The position numbers and the translations under genes are program-made. The notes below the pieces were generated by a model. That model was given only the letters and a program-made list of their open reading frames with translations. It was not told the DNA's origin and ran no database searches. From NCBI GenBank assembly GCA_947000775.1, contig CAMQGK010000008.1, positions 11,980,501-12,044,500 on the forward strand: a stretch of DNA of 64,000 bases, in the 5' to 3' direction. This DNA is from Pterois miles. Lineage: Eukaryota > Chordata > Actinopteri > Perciformes > Scorpaenidae. Positions 39,301 to 42,877 of this stretch are shown one piece after another; position 1 is the first letter of the stretch, and the number at the start of each line of letters is the position of its first letter.

Positions 39301-42291
39301 AAAGCAACAGATGAGGTTAATAAAACAAACCTGTTACTTTGATGCAGTAAAATGCAGGTACCTTGTGAAAGAGCCCAGTGATCCTCTTAGTGGTGTTGTA
39401 GTGGATGGAGTTGACCCAGATGATGCGGATGAGACTGACAATGTGTTGCAGCTTAGGAGCAACTTGGCTAGGCTTGAGCTGGGCAAGCTCTTCACATGGC
39501 TCCTTCAGTATGGACAGGAAGGACAGGTTTGACTGGGCCTGCTGAGAGCAATCCTAGGCAACACACACAAAAAGGAAAGATGATATGAATGATCATTATT
39601 ATTATTATTATGCTTCAGTCATGGTAAAAAAAAAAAAAAAGATTTAATGTCAAAATTTTCCAACTTTCCAGCTAGGAAGCTAGTAATGTAACTGCAGTAA
39701 TGAGCAGCACCAGAGCAGCACTTCTGTCCATGAGCAAGGAAGAGACTTGCAGTACCTGTATTTTCTTGGCCAGTTTGCAGAAGTTCTGTATATAGAGAGA
39801 ATTTGACAACCGCAGGATGTTCTGGATGTGCCTGACCCCCGGCTTTTGCAGTTGCTGGCTGATATCCAACAGCTTGGCAGAGCGACTCTTCCAGAAGGCT
39901 ATCTCCTCCAGCAGGCCACACTTGTCCCTCATATTAATTATTTCTTGAGCATTCAGTAGGTTCTTGATCTGTTCTGTCCACTCGATCACAACAGCTAAAA
40001 ACAAGAAGAACAAGTGAGTCGAAGAAAAGAGAAACAGAGGTATAGGATCATAGGTTGGAATGATATGAAAACCAGCAGTATGACTCAGATAAAGTTGGAA
40101 TAAATGCATGTGTTTGAGGAGATGCATGGATTTGAGGAGCGAACAGAGTTGTAGGGCCAAACAGAAAAAGAAGGATGATGGGTGGAAGAGTCGAGTAGAA
40201 AAAAAATTGGAACAAATTGGACTGATGCCTGTGAGAGGCTATGAGCCCAGTGCCTCATTAAATAAAATCTCAAAAGCGTCTGAGACAGAAAGCCAGTGCT
40301 GCAAGTTTTCATGTTATTTTGAACAGAAACTCAGACCGAAAGTCTGAATGTGACCTTTTAGACACTGACCCCCACAGAGCAGAGACAGATGGAAAGAGAA
40401 AGGCACCCCACCCGTATACAGAGCTCCCCAGGCTTACTCTCCATTCTCTGTAACAGCTTCCTGTCCTTGTTGACCTCCTCGAGGCTGTACTGCAGGCCTT
40501 CCATTGGGATGTACAGCACTGTGCTGCCCACCGTCTTAGACACATAATCTGTCAAAAATAAAAGTGTAAAATATTTCACTGCAGCATGTGGCTCAGTAAA
40601 AATTCCAGCAAGTCACATTGGCCAGCCTGTGTGCACACTGTGCATGTGTCTTTCCATGATTTCTACCCCACCATCCTGGAGTCCAACCTGTATACCAGGG
40701 TCTATATAAAAACATTTGTCCACCAGCATGTACATGCTGTAAACCCACCATTTGCAGTCACAAAGGGGCTTCACTGTTAACTAAATCAAATAGTCTACAC
40801 CACAAAGAGGTGGGAGTTTAAGATTTAAATATCTGTGAAATGCCTTTGATTCCTGGTGGACTGACTAATAATGATGTTGTAAAATGAGTCTTATCATCTG
40901 GGAAACACTAGGTTTCCCCTTCTATGGAGGCACAGTTTTTGTTAACTACCTGTAAACAGAAACCAGGGAACTTTATGAATTTCATCCATCCATTTCACAT
41001 CAAAGGCAATCATCCTACATTTTTAAAGTCACTTTCCTCAGAATCAGCTGTCCTTTCAGTAGCACAGATGGTGGCAAACCACCCTTCAGGCTCCTGGCTG
41101 ACTAAAATCAGAAAATCCCAAATCTATTGGTCTTTTCAATGAACAGAGGTAGTTTCGTTTTAAATTATCTACATGAGAAGTTTTCACTCATTAATTCTTT
41201 TAATTTTGAAGCCCACTGAAGCTATAGTCAAACTGGAAAGTTGACATTGAAACTGTAGATCAAGTTCACGAAGTTTTGAAAGTAGGAGTTTTGCATGATT
41301 CTTAATGGCAGCATATATGGAATAGTGTGAAAAAGAGCTGGATCATAAACAAAAGTACAGGGTCATGTATTGACATGCAATGCCTCCCTGCTTGGCCGAG
41401 TGACAAATGTAGAAATAGACATGTTTTTATTATGTGAGATGTGTAAAATGCCTCAAAGGCACTGCTCTTTGAGGATGTATTTCATAAAAGAGACCCCTAA
41501 AGAATCTCAATGTCAAATCATAGTGAGGAAGGCAATGATAACACCCTTACAGTAGTCTAGAGGTTTTTTAGAACTACTACCTTGTGAACTGTTTTCCTCT
41601 GAGGTACCTACCAGTGAGGCTGGCAAGATAGCAGTGCATGTTGTTGGTATAGTTGTCCTTGATGCTCGTCTCCATGTAGGTGCTGAGGGCAACTGCGGGG
41701 GCATGCAGACAGGTCATGTCATGAAGCAGCCTCTGGGTGGGGTCGCCCCGGATTGTGCCAAACTGTACCGCTGCATCAAACGTCTCTGCTGTGATTAAGG
41801 CTCCTGGCACACGGGTAAAATAGGACAGCTGCTCTACCACCTGTCGCCATAAAAGAACATTTTAGGTTAGGTAGTAGGAGAGATGGGAAATACAGGGAGA
41901 GAGTAGAATTGCAAGTGCCTGCATATAATTAAACTGATAAAGGATTTAAAGTGTGGTGCTGTACCGGTATGGGAATGGAGAACTCCACCTGCAGTCTGAC
42001 ATGGGTGTCCACGTAGACCACCATGGTTGTGATAGATGTGTCCTCAATAAACTGGTCCAAAGCCTGCTCATTCTCCTCTGTCCACAACTCTCTGCTTACA
42101 CCGGAAAGAGCCACACAGCGGATAAACAACTTCCACGGAGAGATGACAGGAAAGGGGCCGAGAAGAGAAAGGAGGAGGGAAAGGTGGTTATTTATGGGAT
42201 AATGTCTGTGCACAGGAAAAATAAAAATCAAACGTTACAATCAATGGGCATGCCTTACCATACGAATGGTCTTAGAGTATTCCTCATCCAT
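1012..42291 (-). CDS. dnah2: dnah2, axonemal dynein heavy chain 2 (5' part; 47 coding exons, continues past left edge)
   Basis: Force-generating heavy chain of an inner-arm axonemal dynein; it hydrolyses ATP to slide doublet microtubules in motile cilia and sperm flagella. About 2,388 codons are visible over 47 coding exons, all with GT-AG borders and compatible phases; vertebrate DNAH2 has about 4,400 residues, so roughly the first 54% is here. Order seen: N-terminal tail (residues about 1-1,150), linker (about 1,150-1,610, with the hallmark ETKRQIFPRFYFLSNDD), AAA1 with Walker A GPAGTGKT (1,810-1,817) and Walker B CFDEFNR (from 1,860), AAA2 with Walker A GKTGSGKS (2,091-2,098) and IVFDGPVD (2,171-2,178), then SPATVSRCG (from 2,222). 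AAA3-AAA6, the stalk and the C-terminal domain lie off the window. Paralogue choice rests on close similarity to DNAH2 across tail and motor; the tail rules out the short DNAH1/3/7/12 type. I see no frameshift or premature stop. Exon limits are listed separately. Confidence 0.96.
1308..1460 (-). CDS. dnah2: dnah2 exon 47, AAA2-AAA3 link
   Basis: 51 codons (residues 2,308-2,358), phase 0. Contains MVELWFIFSLIWSICASVDE and EGRKRIDIFLREMEGTFP. Confidence 0.96.
1693..1851 (-). CDS. dnah2: dnah2 exon 46, AAA2-AAA3 link
   Basis: 53 codons (residues 2,255-2,307), phase 0. Contains NFKKSNCKELIPITDLNGVT and SLCRLYDSLATSSNG. Confidence 0.95.
2000..2137 (-). CDS. dnah2: dnah2 exon 45, AAA2
   Basis: 46 codons (residues 2,209-2,254), phase 0. 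Contains LLFEVENLAMASPATVSRCG, the conserved arginine segment of AAA2, and GWKPFVQSWLDKR. Confidence 0.97.
2273..2626 (+). mobile_element. tRNA-derived SINE, copy 1
   Basis: tRNA-like head with A box (agtagctcagtc, from 2,281) and B box (ggttcaagtcc, 2,327-2,337), a body ending in aataaagg and a (CTT)n tail. It lies in a dnah2 intron, opposite to the gene. Imperfect 13-base flanks (aaagtcatgcaa / aaagttaatgcaa) look like a target-site duplication. The family is common in teleosts. Confidence 0.88.
2759..3045 (+). mobile_element. second type of tRNA-derived SINE
   Basis: A box (tggctcagagggtag) and B box (ggttcgatcc, 2,814-2,823), then a tail ending aaagcgttttgagtggttggaagactagaaaagt-like sequence and ataaatgcaagtccat, which I recognise as a frequent fish SINE 3' end. 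It follows the first SINE by about 130 bp. Confidence 0.75.
3060..3605. repeat. dispersed repeat, family R2 long copy
   Basis: Contains atttgcataaagcagcatatttgcccactcccatgttaat and ends with ttaattgaatgacaaccctaa. Part of it recurs at 32,130-32,287. Confidence 0.55.
3606..4596. other. intron stretch without recognised feature
   Basis: AT-rich dnah2 intron between exons 44 and 45. I see no gene, RNA or clear repeat apart from short A/T runs. Confidence 0.5.
4597..4733 (-). CDS. dnah2: dnah2 exon 44, AAA2 Walker B
   Basis: 137 nt, residues 2,163-2,208, phase 1 to 0. Contains KWIVFDGPVDTLWIESMNSV and MDDNKVLTLINGERI, essentially identical to other DNAH2 proteins. Confidence 0.98.
5190..5570. 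repeat. possible non-autonomous DNA element
   Basis: The palindromic core ggccgtcggtgagtccgacggtc and a reused ggccatcgg..g motif near both ends (5,199 and 5,553) suggest a mobile remnant. No protein is encoded. Confidence 0.3.
5985..6492. repeat. MITE-like repeat
   Basis: Ends gttaaagctgcagt and caactgaagctttaa are imperfect inverted repeats. The body has the ccaatcagagc motif frequent in fish repeats. It lies in the intron before dnah2 exon 43. Confidence 0.45.
6596..6713 (-). CDS. dnah2: dnah2 exon 43, AAA2
   Basis: 118 nt, residues 2,124-2,163, ending phase 1. Contains YPLNPKAMSLGELYGENDLS and TNEWSDGVLSSLMR. Confidence 0.97.
6714..7641. other. intron stretch, purine-rich on the plus strand
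   Basis: No gene seen. 7,310-7,530 is strongly A/G-rich with a (GTA)n-like run near 7,496-7,525; open frames here reflect composition only. Confidence 0.5.
7642..7860 (-). CDS. dnah2: dnah2 exon 42, AAA2 P-loop
   Basis: 73 codons (residues 2,051-2,123), phase 0. Contains TPFTMTKVIQLYETKNSRHS and the AAA2 Walker A LVGKTGSGKSVTWRTLQ, which binds ATP structurally in dyneins. Confidence 0.97.
8011..8136 (-). CDS. dnah2: dnah2 exon 41, AAA1-AAA2 link
   Basis: 42 codons (residues 2,009-2,050), phase 0. Contains MAMKDMNIAKLTSTDVPLFN and IIQDLFPAVETPVIDYGK. Confidence 0.97.
8390..9010. repeat. unclassified dispersed repeat
   Basis: Intronic block with ggatctcttaatcgccagtatgaacaggagg near its end, which I recognise loosely as fish repeat sequence. 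No coding content. Confidence 0.3.
9104..9323 (+). mobile_element. third SINE type, internally deleted copy
   Basis: Shares agtggttagcac, cctcccacagtccaaagacatgcag, tgtgaatgtgagcgtgaatg and a taatggatggg tail with the longer copy at 37,327. The B-box part is missing. Confidence 0.6.
9339..9376. repeat. (GA)19 microsatellite
   Basis: Perfect dinucleotide run that starts only a few bases from the splice donor of dnah2 exon 40; on the transcribed strand it is (CT)n. Confidence 0.95.
9382..9534 (-). CDS. dnah2: dnah2 exon 40, AAA1 C-terminal part
   Basis: 51 codons (residues 1,958-2,008), phase 0. Contains LLAKKVFTLYSLAVQQLS and HYDFGLRALTSLLRYAGKKR. The donor GTAAGT is followed at once by a (CT)n microsatellite on the transcribed strand. 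Confidence 0.97.
9640..10670. other. intron stretch without recognised feature
   Basis: dnah2 intron between exons 39 and 40. A short (TAA)n run near 10,149-10,166; otherwise nothing identified. Confidence 0.5.
10675..10990. repeat. MITE-like repeat, family R3 copy 1
   Basis: Starts aagaggacctattatgctcattttcaggtgcat, which is the terminal repeat of the copy at 13,770-14,095. The 3' end is not clear. Confidence 0.6.
11134..11261 (-). CDS. dnah2: dnah2 exon 39, AAA1
   Basis: 128 nt, residues 1,915-1,957, phase 1 to 0. Encodes GYAGRTELPDNLKSMFRPIS and LIAEIILFGEGFNNCK, invariant in dyneins. Confidence 0.97.
11345..11525 (-). CDS. dnah2: dnah2 exon 38, AAA1 Walker B
   Basis: 181 nt, residues 1,855-1,915, ending phase 1. 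TGAWGCFDEFNRINIEVLSV holds the intact Walker B; GIFITMNPG is the sensor I region. Confidence 0.98.
11710..11905. repeat. teleost dispersed repeat
   Basis: ccagtggtggaatatactgtaagtacatgtactcaagtactatacttcag is a very common start of a fish non-coding repeat. Intronic. Confidence 0.6.
12045..12225. repeat. degenerate tandem repeat
   Basis: Irregular units of gttgttatgaagctatg, gttatgaaccatgtgtt and tgttgttatgtgttg repeat over about 180 bp, ending 20 bases from dnah2 exon 37. Confidence 0.75.
12245..12434 (-). CDS. dnah2: dnah2 exon 37, AAA1 P-loop
   Basis: 190 nt, residues 1,791-1,854, phase 2 to 0. Carries the main ATPase Walker A GPAGTGKTETVKDLGKALG and VNCSEGLDYKSMGRMYSGLA. AAA1 is the site whose ATP cycle drives movement; the motif is intact. 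Confidence 0.98.
12998..13101 (-). CDS. dnah2: dnah2 exon 36, start of AAA1
   Basis: 104 nt, residues 1,757-1,791, ending phase 2. Contains YGYEYLGNSGRLVITPLTD, the invariant entry to dynein AAA1. Confidence 0.97.
13426..13614 (-). CDS. dnah2: dnah2 exon 35, before AAA1
   Basis: 63 codons (residues 1,694-1,756), phase 0. Contains IIRGNLSKVLRLKIVALVTV, EVHARDVIDKL and FDWLCQLRLYWEK. Confidence 0.97.
13770..14095. repeat. MITE with terminal inverted repeats, family R3 copy 2
   Basis: aagaggacctattatgcgct at the left and gcacctgaaaataagcatga then aagatcctctt at the right form terminal inverted repeats of about 35 bp. No coding potential: a non-autonomous DNA transposon. Confidence 0.68.
14235..15090 (+). 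mobile_element. L1-like non-LTR retrotransposon, 3' end
   Basis: The plus strand reads FDVPSRILQLKLTNKYLPTK, then after a frame break CLMCGLCEEESDIHLFWHCK, a Cys-His motif typical of the C-terminus of fish L1-like ORF2. It ends with TTTATTTAACCTTAAAATAAATAAA and an A-rich tail. 5'-truncated and frameshifted, so dead. It lies in the intron between dnah2 exons 34 and 35. Confidence 0.72.
15105..15215 (-). CDS. dnah2: dnah2 exon 34
   Basis: 37 codons (residues 1,657-1,693), phase 0. Contains ITASQIQWTADVTKAL. An L1-like fragment in the next intron ends about 20 bases from its donor. Confidence 0.94.
15495..15620 (-). CDS. dnah2: dnah2 exon 33
   Basis: 42 codons (residues 1,615-1,656), phase 0. 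Contains VWLCDVEETMRITLKDCLS and RDKWVRDWPGQ. Confidence 0.94.
15714..15803 (-). CDS. dnah2: dnah2 exon 32
   Basis: 30 codons (residues 1,585-1,614), phase 0. Contains ATGMFSADGEFIEFIQRVHL, equivalent to DNAH2 AVGMFSGDGEYIDF. Confidence 0.94.
16383..16615 (-). CDS. dnah2: dnah2 exon 31, linker end
   Basis: 233 nt, residues 1,507-1,584, phase 1 to 0. Contains ALDMYLETKRQIFPRFYFLS, NDDVLEILGQSQNPEAMQPH and KKCFDNIKSLRI, the most conserved stretch of the linker. The donor GTCAGT fits the frame of the next exon. Confidence 0.97.
16738..17156 (+). mobile_element. Tc1-like transposon relic, 3' half
   Basis: Broken frames give WYGQAYVMDNEHRCT and MLQHDNVRPHVQ, the region of the second catalytic Asp in Tc1-family transposases, followed by the typical 3' end atatttttgttcagtata. 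Stops and frameshifts make it inactive. Located in the intron between dnah2 exons 30 and 31. Confidence 0.68.
17168..17306 (-). CDS. dnah2: dnah2 exon 30, linker
   Basis: 139 nt, residues 1,461-1,507, ending phase 1. Contains NIFQGKDIREQLPHE and MDRLHKDNNALQGTHHA. A Tc1-like relic ends about 12 bases below the donor. Confidence 0.95.
17785..17965 (-). CDS. dnah2: dnah2 exon 29, linker
   Basis: 181 nt, residues 1,400-1,460, phase 2 to 0. Contains GTEEVFQALEDN, MKASRFVRAFEREVDCWERR and MILTVQRQWIYLE, all dynein linker landmarks. Confidence 0.97.
18150..18262. repeat. minisatellite in dispersed repeat, family R4
   Basis: About five copies of a 22-24-bp unit ccaaaaaccaagatggtgac, followed by gtccacaaaccagtgggtggtgtcac. 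An inverted relative is at 54,880-55,075. Confidence 0.75.
18531..18613 (-). CDS. dnah2: dnah2 exon 28, linker
   Basis: 83 nt, residues 1,373-1,400, ending phase 2. Contains ITKTWEETFLDIAPYKDGGH, matching DNAH2 IAKTWDVTQLDIVPYKDKGH. Confidence 0.95.
18614..19424. other. intron stretch without recognised feature
   Basis: dnah2 intron between exons 27 and 28; AT-rich, with a short (TA)n near 18,921. Nothing coding seen. Confidence 0.5.
19425..19581 (-). CDS. dnah2: dnah2 exon 27, linker
   Basis: 157 nt, residues 1,320-1,372, phase 2 to 0. Begins RHWQQI and contains FTLEKIISLGLDEYTDKI and ISGAASKELSIE. Confidence 0.96.
19582..21404. other. 1.8-kb intron without clear feature
   Basis: dnah2 intron between exons 26 and 27. 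A-rich runs at 20,805-20,842 may mark a retroposed fragment, but no family was recognised. Confidence 0.45.
21405..21508 (-). CDS. dnah2: dnah2 exon 26, linker
   Basis: 104 nt, residues 1,286-1,320, ending phase 2. Contains QFKQIIPLIADLRNPAMR, conserved in all axonemal dyneins. Confidence 0.96.
21956..22117 (-). CDS. dnah2: dnah2 exon 25, linker
   Basis: 54 codons (residues 1,232-1,285), phase 0. Contains LQQVWEITQEWTANWNVWK, the typical DHC_N2 linker signature. Confidence 0.96.
22306..22469 (-). CDS. dnah2: dnah2 exon 24, linker region
   Basis: 164 nt, residues 1,177-1,231, phase 1 to 0. Contains KQEENTIQHGLGFFKLEQPP, matching DNAH2 REEENSLRANLGIFKIEQPP. Confidence 0.95.
22820..23060. repeat. 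MITE-like dispersed repeat
   Basis: gggtgctttcacaagccatttagttcattttaatcaaactggtgcag resembles the start of a widespread fish non-autonomous transposon. The right end is unclear. Confidence 0.4.
23695..23869 (-). CDS. dnah2: dnah2 exon 23, start of linker region
   Basis: 175 nt, residues 1,119-1,177, ending phase 1. Contains LDGEWVWFQQVLIDSNIML and KEKFKNGLIHSSEEFKKK. Confidence 0.96.
24097..24253 (-). CDS. dnah2: dnah2 exon 22, tail to linker
   Basis: 157 nt, residues 1,066-1,118, phase 2 to 0. Contains RQPPQTLVELGESLKLLETL and IPLIHEQFAILDKYEVPVE, highly conserved in DNAH2. Confidence 0.96.
24978..25178 (-). CDS. dnah2: dnah2 exon 21, tail
   Basis: 201 nt, residues 999-1,066, phase 2 to 2. 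Contains LDCSPLKSSLVQLCSEWQ and MASSRLKELHASLQDNA. Confidence 0.95.
25433..25625 (-). CDS. dnah2: dnah2 exon 20, tail
   Basis: 193 nt, residues 935-999, phase 1 to 2. Contains QDEEIKKIQAAISMGMT, YLKTWDKYRDIW and SFIRRYKRQNPPVTTFDADI. Confidence 0.95.
25718..25862 (-). CDS. dnah2: dnah2 exon 19, tail
   Basis: 145 nt, residues 887-935, ending phase 1. Contains VEFSPTLGKLAQIVN and FKRLPEVLS. Confidence 0.93.
26374..26538 (-). CDS. dnah2: dnah2 exon 18, tail
   Basis: 55 codons (residues 832-886), phase 0. Contains SRAINGDGKASPDPLFKVLV, nearly identical to DNAH2. Confidence 0.95.
27441..27570 (-). CDS. dnah2: dnah2 exon 17, tail
   Basis: 130 nt, residues 788-831, phase 2 to 0. Contains NLEFEADQKTHQQ and IHNTFSNDGPE, matching DNAH2 DLEFEEDQ and FKNDGPE. 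Confidence 0.94.
27805..28158. repeat. teleost MITE
   Basis: agagctgcaacaattaatgaattagttat at the left and ataaccattagttgcagct at the right are imperfect inverted ends; the A/T-rich interior with caattatcaagaaaataatc is typical of this abundant fish element. Confidence 0.68.
28589..28698 (-). CDS. dnah2: dnah2 exon 16, tail
   Basis: 110 nt, residues 752-788, ending phase 2. Contains VQLIVDGYKASNLSI and LLVKLDGKTVYR. Confidence 0.94.
29048..29204 (-). CDS. dnah2: dnah2 exon 15, tail
   Basis: 157 nt, residues 699-751, phase 2 to 0. Contains MLSPDELGLFREKMRFMDKK and IQPGLCKILW. Confidence 0.95.
29505..30235. repeat. DNA-transposon-like repeat
   Basis: The left end aggcgtttcagaccgaaggaactt and the right end (reverse complement of gtttagtccaaaaacgcct) form approximate inverted termini. 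No transposase frame. It lies between dnah2 exons 14 and 15. Confidence 0.45.
30325..30471 (-). CDS. dnah2: dnah2 exon 14, tail
   Basis: 147 nt, residues 650-699, phase 2 to 2. Contains LLNLFSEIHYWDRLKFEIP and LLLVRDYNR, strongly conserved in axonemal dyneins. A (TG)n microsatellite (30,299-30,319) begins a few bases into the following intron. Confidence 0.93.
30715..30929 (-). CDS. dnah2: dnah2 exon 13, tail
   Basis: 215 nt, residues 579-650, ending phase 2. Contains VRKNFSEWSQTLDGQYIKRL and LDINFD. The donor GTGGGT leaves AA, so the junction codon with exon 14 reads Asn, giving Asp-Asn-Asn where human DNAH2 has Asp-Lys; the exact donor is therefore a little uncertain. Confidence 0.88.
31111..31293 (-). 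CDS. dnah2: dnah2 exon 12, tail
   Basis: 61 codons (residues 518-578), phase 0. Contains EEVYSIFHKEL and GQAHWVRALRHRLERLM, the conserved GKARWVHILRRRIDR region. The acceptor at CCCAG just above 31,293 keeps the frame; a nearer AG does not. Confidence 0.92.
31687..31816 (-). CDS. dnah2: dnah2 exon 11, tail
   Basis: 130 nt, residues 474-517, phase 2 to 0. Contains LEVMMQNVINAAF and VRLLDIFRPMSTRE. The 3.0-kb intron before it is the longest but one in the window and is full of repeats. Confidence 0.93.
31890..32099. repeat. dispersed repeat with (AC)n tract, family R5
   Basis: ttacattaatttcctggagacttaccctaacc followed by ccccaca-rich sequence and an (AC)14 run. Its reverse complement shares gtctccaggaaatgaatgtaagtcaatgtaatgtcctc with 49,600-49,650. 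Confidence 0.6.
32130..32287. repeat. dispersed repeat, family R2 short copy
   Basis: Same sequence type as 3,415-3,605 (catatttgtccactcccatgtta and a tttaatcgactgacagcctta end), in the intron between dnah2 exons 10 and 11. Confidence 0.55.
33481..34100. repeat. fold-back element with about 220-bp inverted arms
   Basis: The left arm (33,481-33,697) and right arm (33,874-34,100) are imperfect reverse complements: for instance ggaaagcttgtttatttacc against ggcaaataaacaagctttct, and gagctccaggtgctgcca against tggcagcacctggagctc. A 176-bp spacer separates them. Non-coding; likely a MITE or fold-back transposon. Confidence 0.8.
34839..35044 (-). CDS. dnah2: dnah2 exon 10, tail
   Basis: 206 nt, residues 406-474, ending phase 2. 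Contains VCDCQYQFARWEDG and LPCFSGYQGPEI, near identical to DNAH2. Confidence 0.95.
35482..35569 (-). CDS. dnah2: dnah2 exon 9, tail
   Basis: 88 nt, residues 376-405, phase 2 to 0. Contains GWVLDHTSFFAVVDVFAQRF. The upstream acceptor sits only 5 bases from a 20-base run of T (minus strand), an unusually long pure pyrimidine tract. Confidence 0.92.
35578..35597. repeat. A-run at an exon border
   Basis: A 20-base A run (plus strand) a few bases from the acceptor of dnah2 exon 9; on the transcribed strand it is a long pyrimidine tract. Confidence 0.9.
35943..36056. repeat. 57-bp tandem duplication
   Basis: Two adjacent 57-bp units (35,943-35,999 and 36,000-36,056), nearly identical (one t/c difference noted). 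The second unit runs into the MITE at 36,053. Confidence 0.92.
36053..36321. repeat. palindromic MITE
   Basis: Left catggtaattaggtgaaaattagcaagtaac mirrors right gttacttgctgattatcaccaaattaccatg; the inner aattactgccaaattacc mirrors ggtaatttggcagtaatt. The arms are about 75 bp with a central unique part. Confidence 0.8.
36468..36625 (-). CDS. dnah2: dnah2 exon 8, tail
   Basis: 158 nt, residues 324-376, ending phase 2. Contains LSNEIIHLCCRSISLDRIF and CCLAWKEIYLHA. The donor GTACGA splits a Lys codon completed by exon 9. Confidence 0.93.
36626..37320. other. intron stretch without recognised feature
   Basis: First part of the 2.7-kb intron between dnah2 exons 7 and 8; no coding signal or clear repeat. 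Confidence 0.5.
37327..37697 (+). mobile_element. third SINE type, longest copy
   Basis: Head gtggtgcagtggttagcac, B-box-like ggtttgaatcc (from 37,378), body with ctcccacagtccaaagacatgcagg and a (ATGG)n-like tail gatagatggatgga. It lies in the dnah2 intron between exons 7 and 8. Confidence 0.7.
37700..39125. other. intron stretch without recognised feature
   Basis: Same intron. Purine-rich 38,745-38,850; no exon with splice borders or dynein similarity found, consistent with exons 7 and 8 being adjacent. Confidence 0.5.
39126..39177. repeat. perfect 24-bp hairpin
   Basis: tgtgtggaatacgtgatttc plus ttgc (39,126-39,149) is followed after the 4-base loop tact by its exact reverse complement (39,154-39,177). 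A third partial copy, ggtattccacacacaact, follows at about 39,185. Confidence 0.93.
39362..39553 (-). CDS. dnah2: dnah2 exon 7, tail
   Basis: 64 codons (residues 260-323), phase 0. Contains SFLSILKEPCEEL and LIRIIWVNSIHYNTTKRI, diagnostic of the dynein tail. Confidence 0.94.
39756..39994 (-). CDS. dnah2: dnah2 exon 6, tail (dynein N-terminal region 1)
   Basis: 239 nt, residues 180-259, phase 1 to 0. Contains VVIEWTEQIKNLLNAQE and EIAFWKSRSAKL, the usual start of the DHC_N1 tail domain. Confidence 0.94.
40438..40548 (-). CDS. dnah2: dnah2 exon 5, tail
   Basis: 111 nt, residues 143-180, phase 1 in and out. Contains TVLYIPMEGL, like DNAH2 TVLYIPAEAM. Acceptor GACAG, donor GTAAGC. Confidence 0.92.
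41612..41840 (-). CDS. dnah2: dnah2 exon 4, tail
   Basis: 229 nt, residues 67-143, ending in phase 1. Contains FDAAVQFGTIRGDPTQRLLH, matching the DNAH2 tail segment FEATVQFGTVRG. Donor GTAGGT. Confidence 0.92.
41965..42129 (-). CDS. dnah2: dnah2 exon 3, extreme N-terminus
   Basis: 55 codons (residues 12-66), starting LFIRCVALSG, phase 0 at both ends. It corresponds to the conserved segment at the start of the folded DNAH2 tail (human has a similar LFLSRAALTG). Confidence 0.88.
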
Positions 42292-42315
42292 TTCTTTCAA
42301 AGCTTTCTTCTTTAA
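42259..42315 (-). CDS. dnah2: dnah2 exon 2, start codon exon
   Basis: Acceptor CACAG at 42,316-42,317; donor GTAAGG. The coding part is 42,259-42,291 (MDEEYSKTIRM, residues 1-11, phase 0). ATG at 42,291 is chosen because an in-frame TGA lies upstream in exon 1 and no other in-frame ATG intervenes. The bases at 42,292-42,315 are untranslated leader. Confidence 0.8.
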
Positions 42316-42631
42316 CTGTGGTTATCAAAGCATGTACAGTAGGATTATGTAAACTACATGACACACAGAAATGGAAACACTAACATGTTAACTTTAAAAG
42401 TCAACTCTTACTGTCTTGTTCTCTACTGTTAAAAAGCTAAACTATGACGTTAGCGTATTTATTTACTACCTACATCAGTATATCAACTTTTGCAGCGTTA
42501 ACGTTCGCTAGAGGAAACATATAAGTTGTTTTTGGGTGGTTACAGGCTAACTTAGCTTAAAACAATGGTGCGTTAGCCAGCTAGCTAACGTTAGCAGGCA
42601 AACTTTTAGCAGCCACGCTAGGTTAACTTAC

Positions 42632-42790
42632 CTTTCCGGTAACGAGCGCAGCCGTTCACGAGCTGAAATAAGTTGCCAAAAGTTCAACTATTGAACAACT
42701 GTAACTTTTAACAGGTCCGCTACAACAACTTTATCCGGGTAAAACAATTTTCTGAATGGTCATTCTTTGCCATAGCTAGGTTAGGTTGTT
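42632..42790 (-). other. dnah2: dnah2 exon 1, 5' untranslated (right end uncertain)
   Basis: A strong donor (GTAAGT on the minus strand, just below 42,632) is followed 316 bases later by the acceptor of exon 2. Reading the coding frame back from exon 2 into this exon meets TGA before any ATG, so the exon is untranslated. The transcription start is not determined; 42,790 is only a guess, placed between the uORF and the X-box motifs. If transcription starts above 42,773, the exon holds an 18-codon upstream ORF. Confidence 0.6.
42720..42773 (-). other. possible upstream ORF in the dnah2 leader
   Basis: An ATG-to-TAG frame of 18 codons (stop included) in the putative exon 1, out of any link to the main frame. 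It matters only if transcription begins above 42,773. Confidence 0.3.
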
Positions 42791-42843
42791 TTTATGTGTT
42801 CCCGTACCATCCATTCAGTCAAACCTGTGGTCTGAGTGTGGCT

Positions 42844-42876
42844 GTCTCCATGGCAACGTTTGGTTGTCAGGGTAAC
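42844..42876. promoter_or_regulatory. pair of X-box-like (RFX) motifs upstream of dnah2
   Basis: gtctccatggcaac at 42,844-42,857 and gttgtcagggtaac at 42,863-42,876 both fit the imperfect-palindrome X-box (GTNNCC, 0-3 nt spacer, GGNAAC type). RFX factors bind such sites at promoters of motile-cilium genes. They lie about 210-245 bp upstream of the exon 1 donor, where a promoter would be expected. Function is inferred. Confidence 0.6.
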
Positions 42877-42877
42877 C

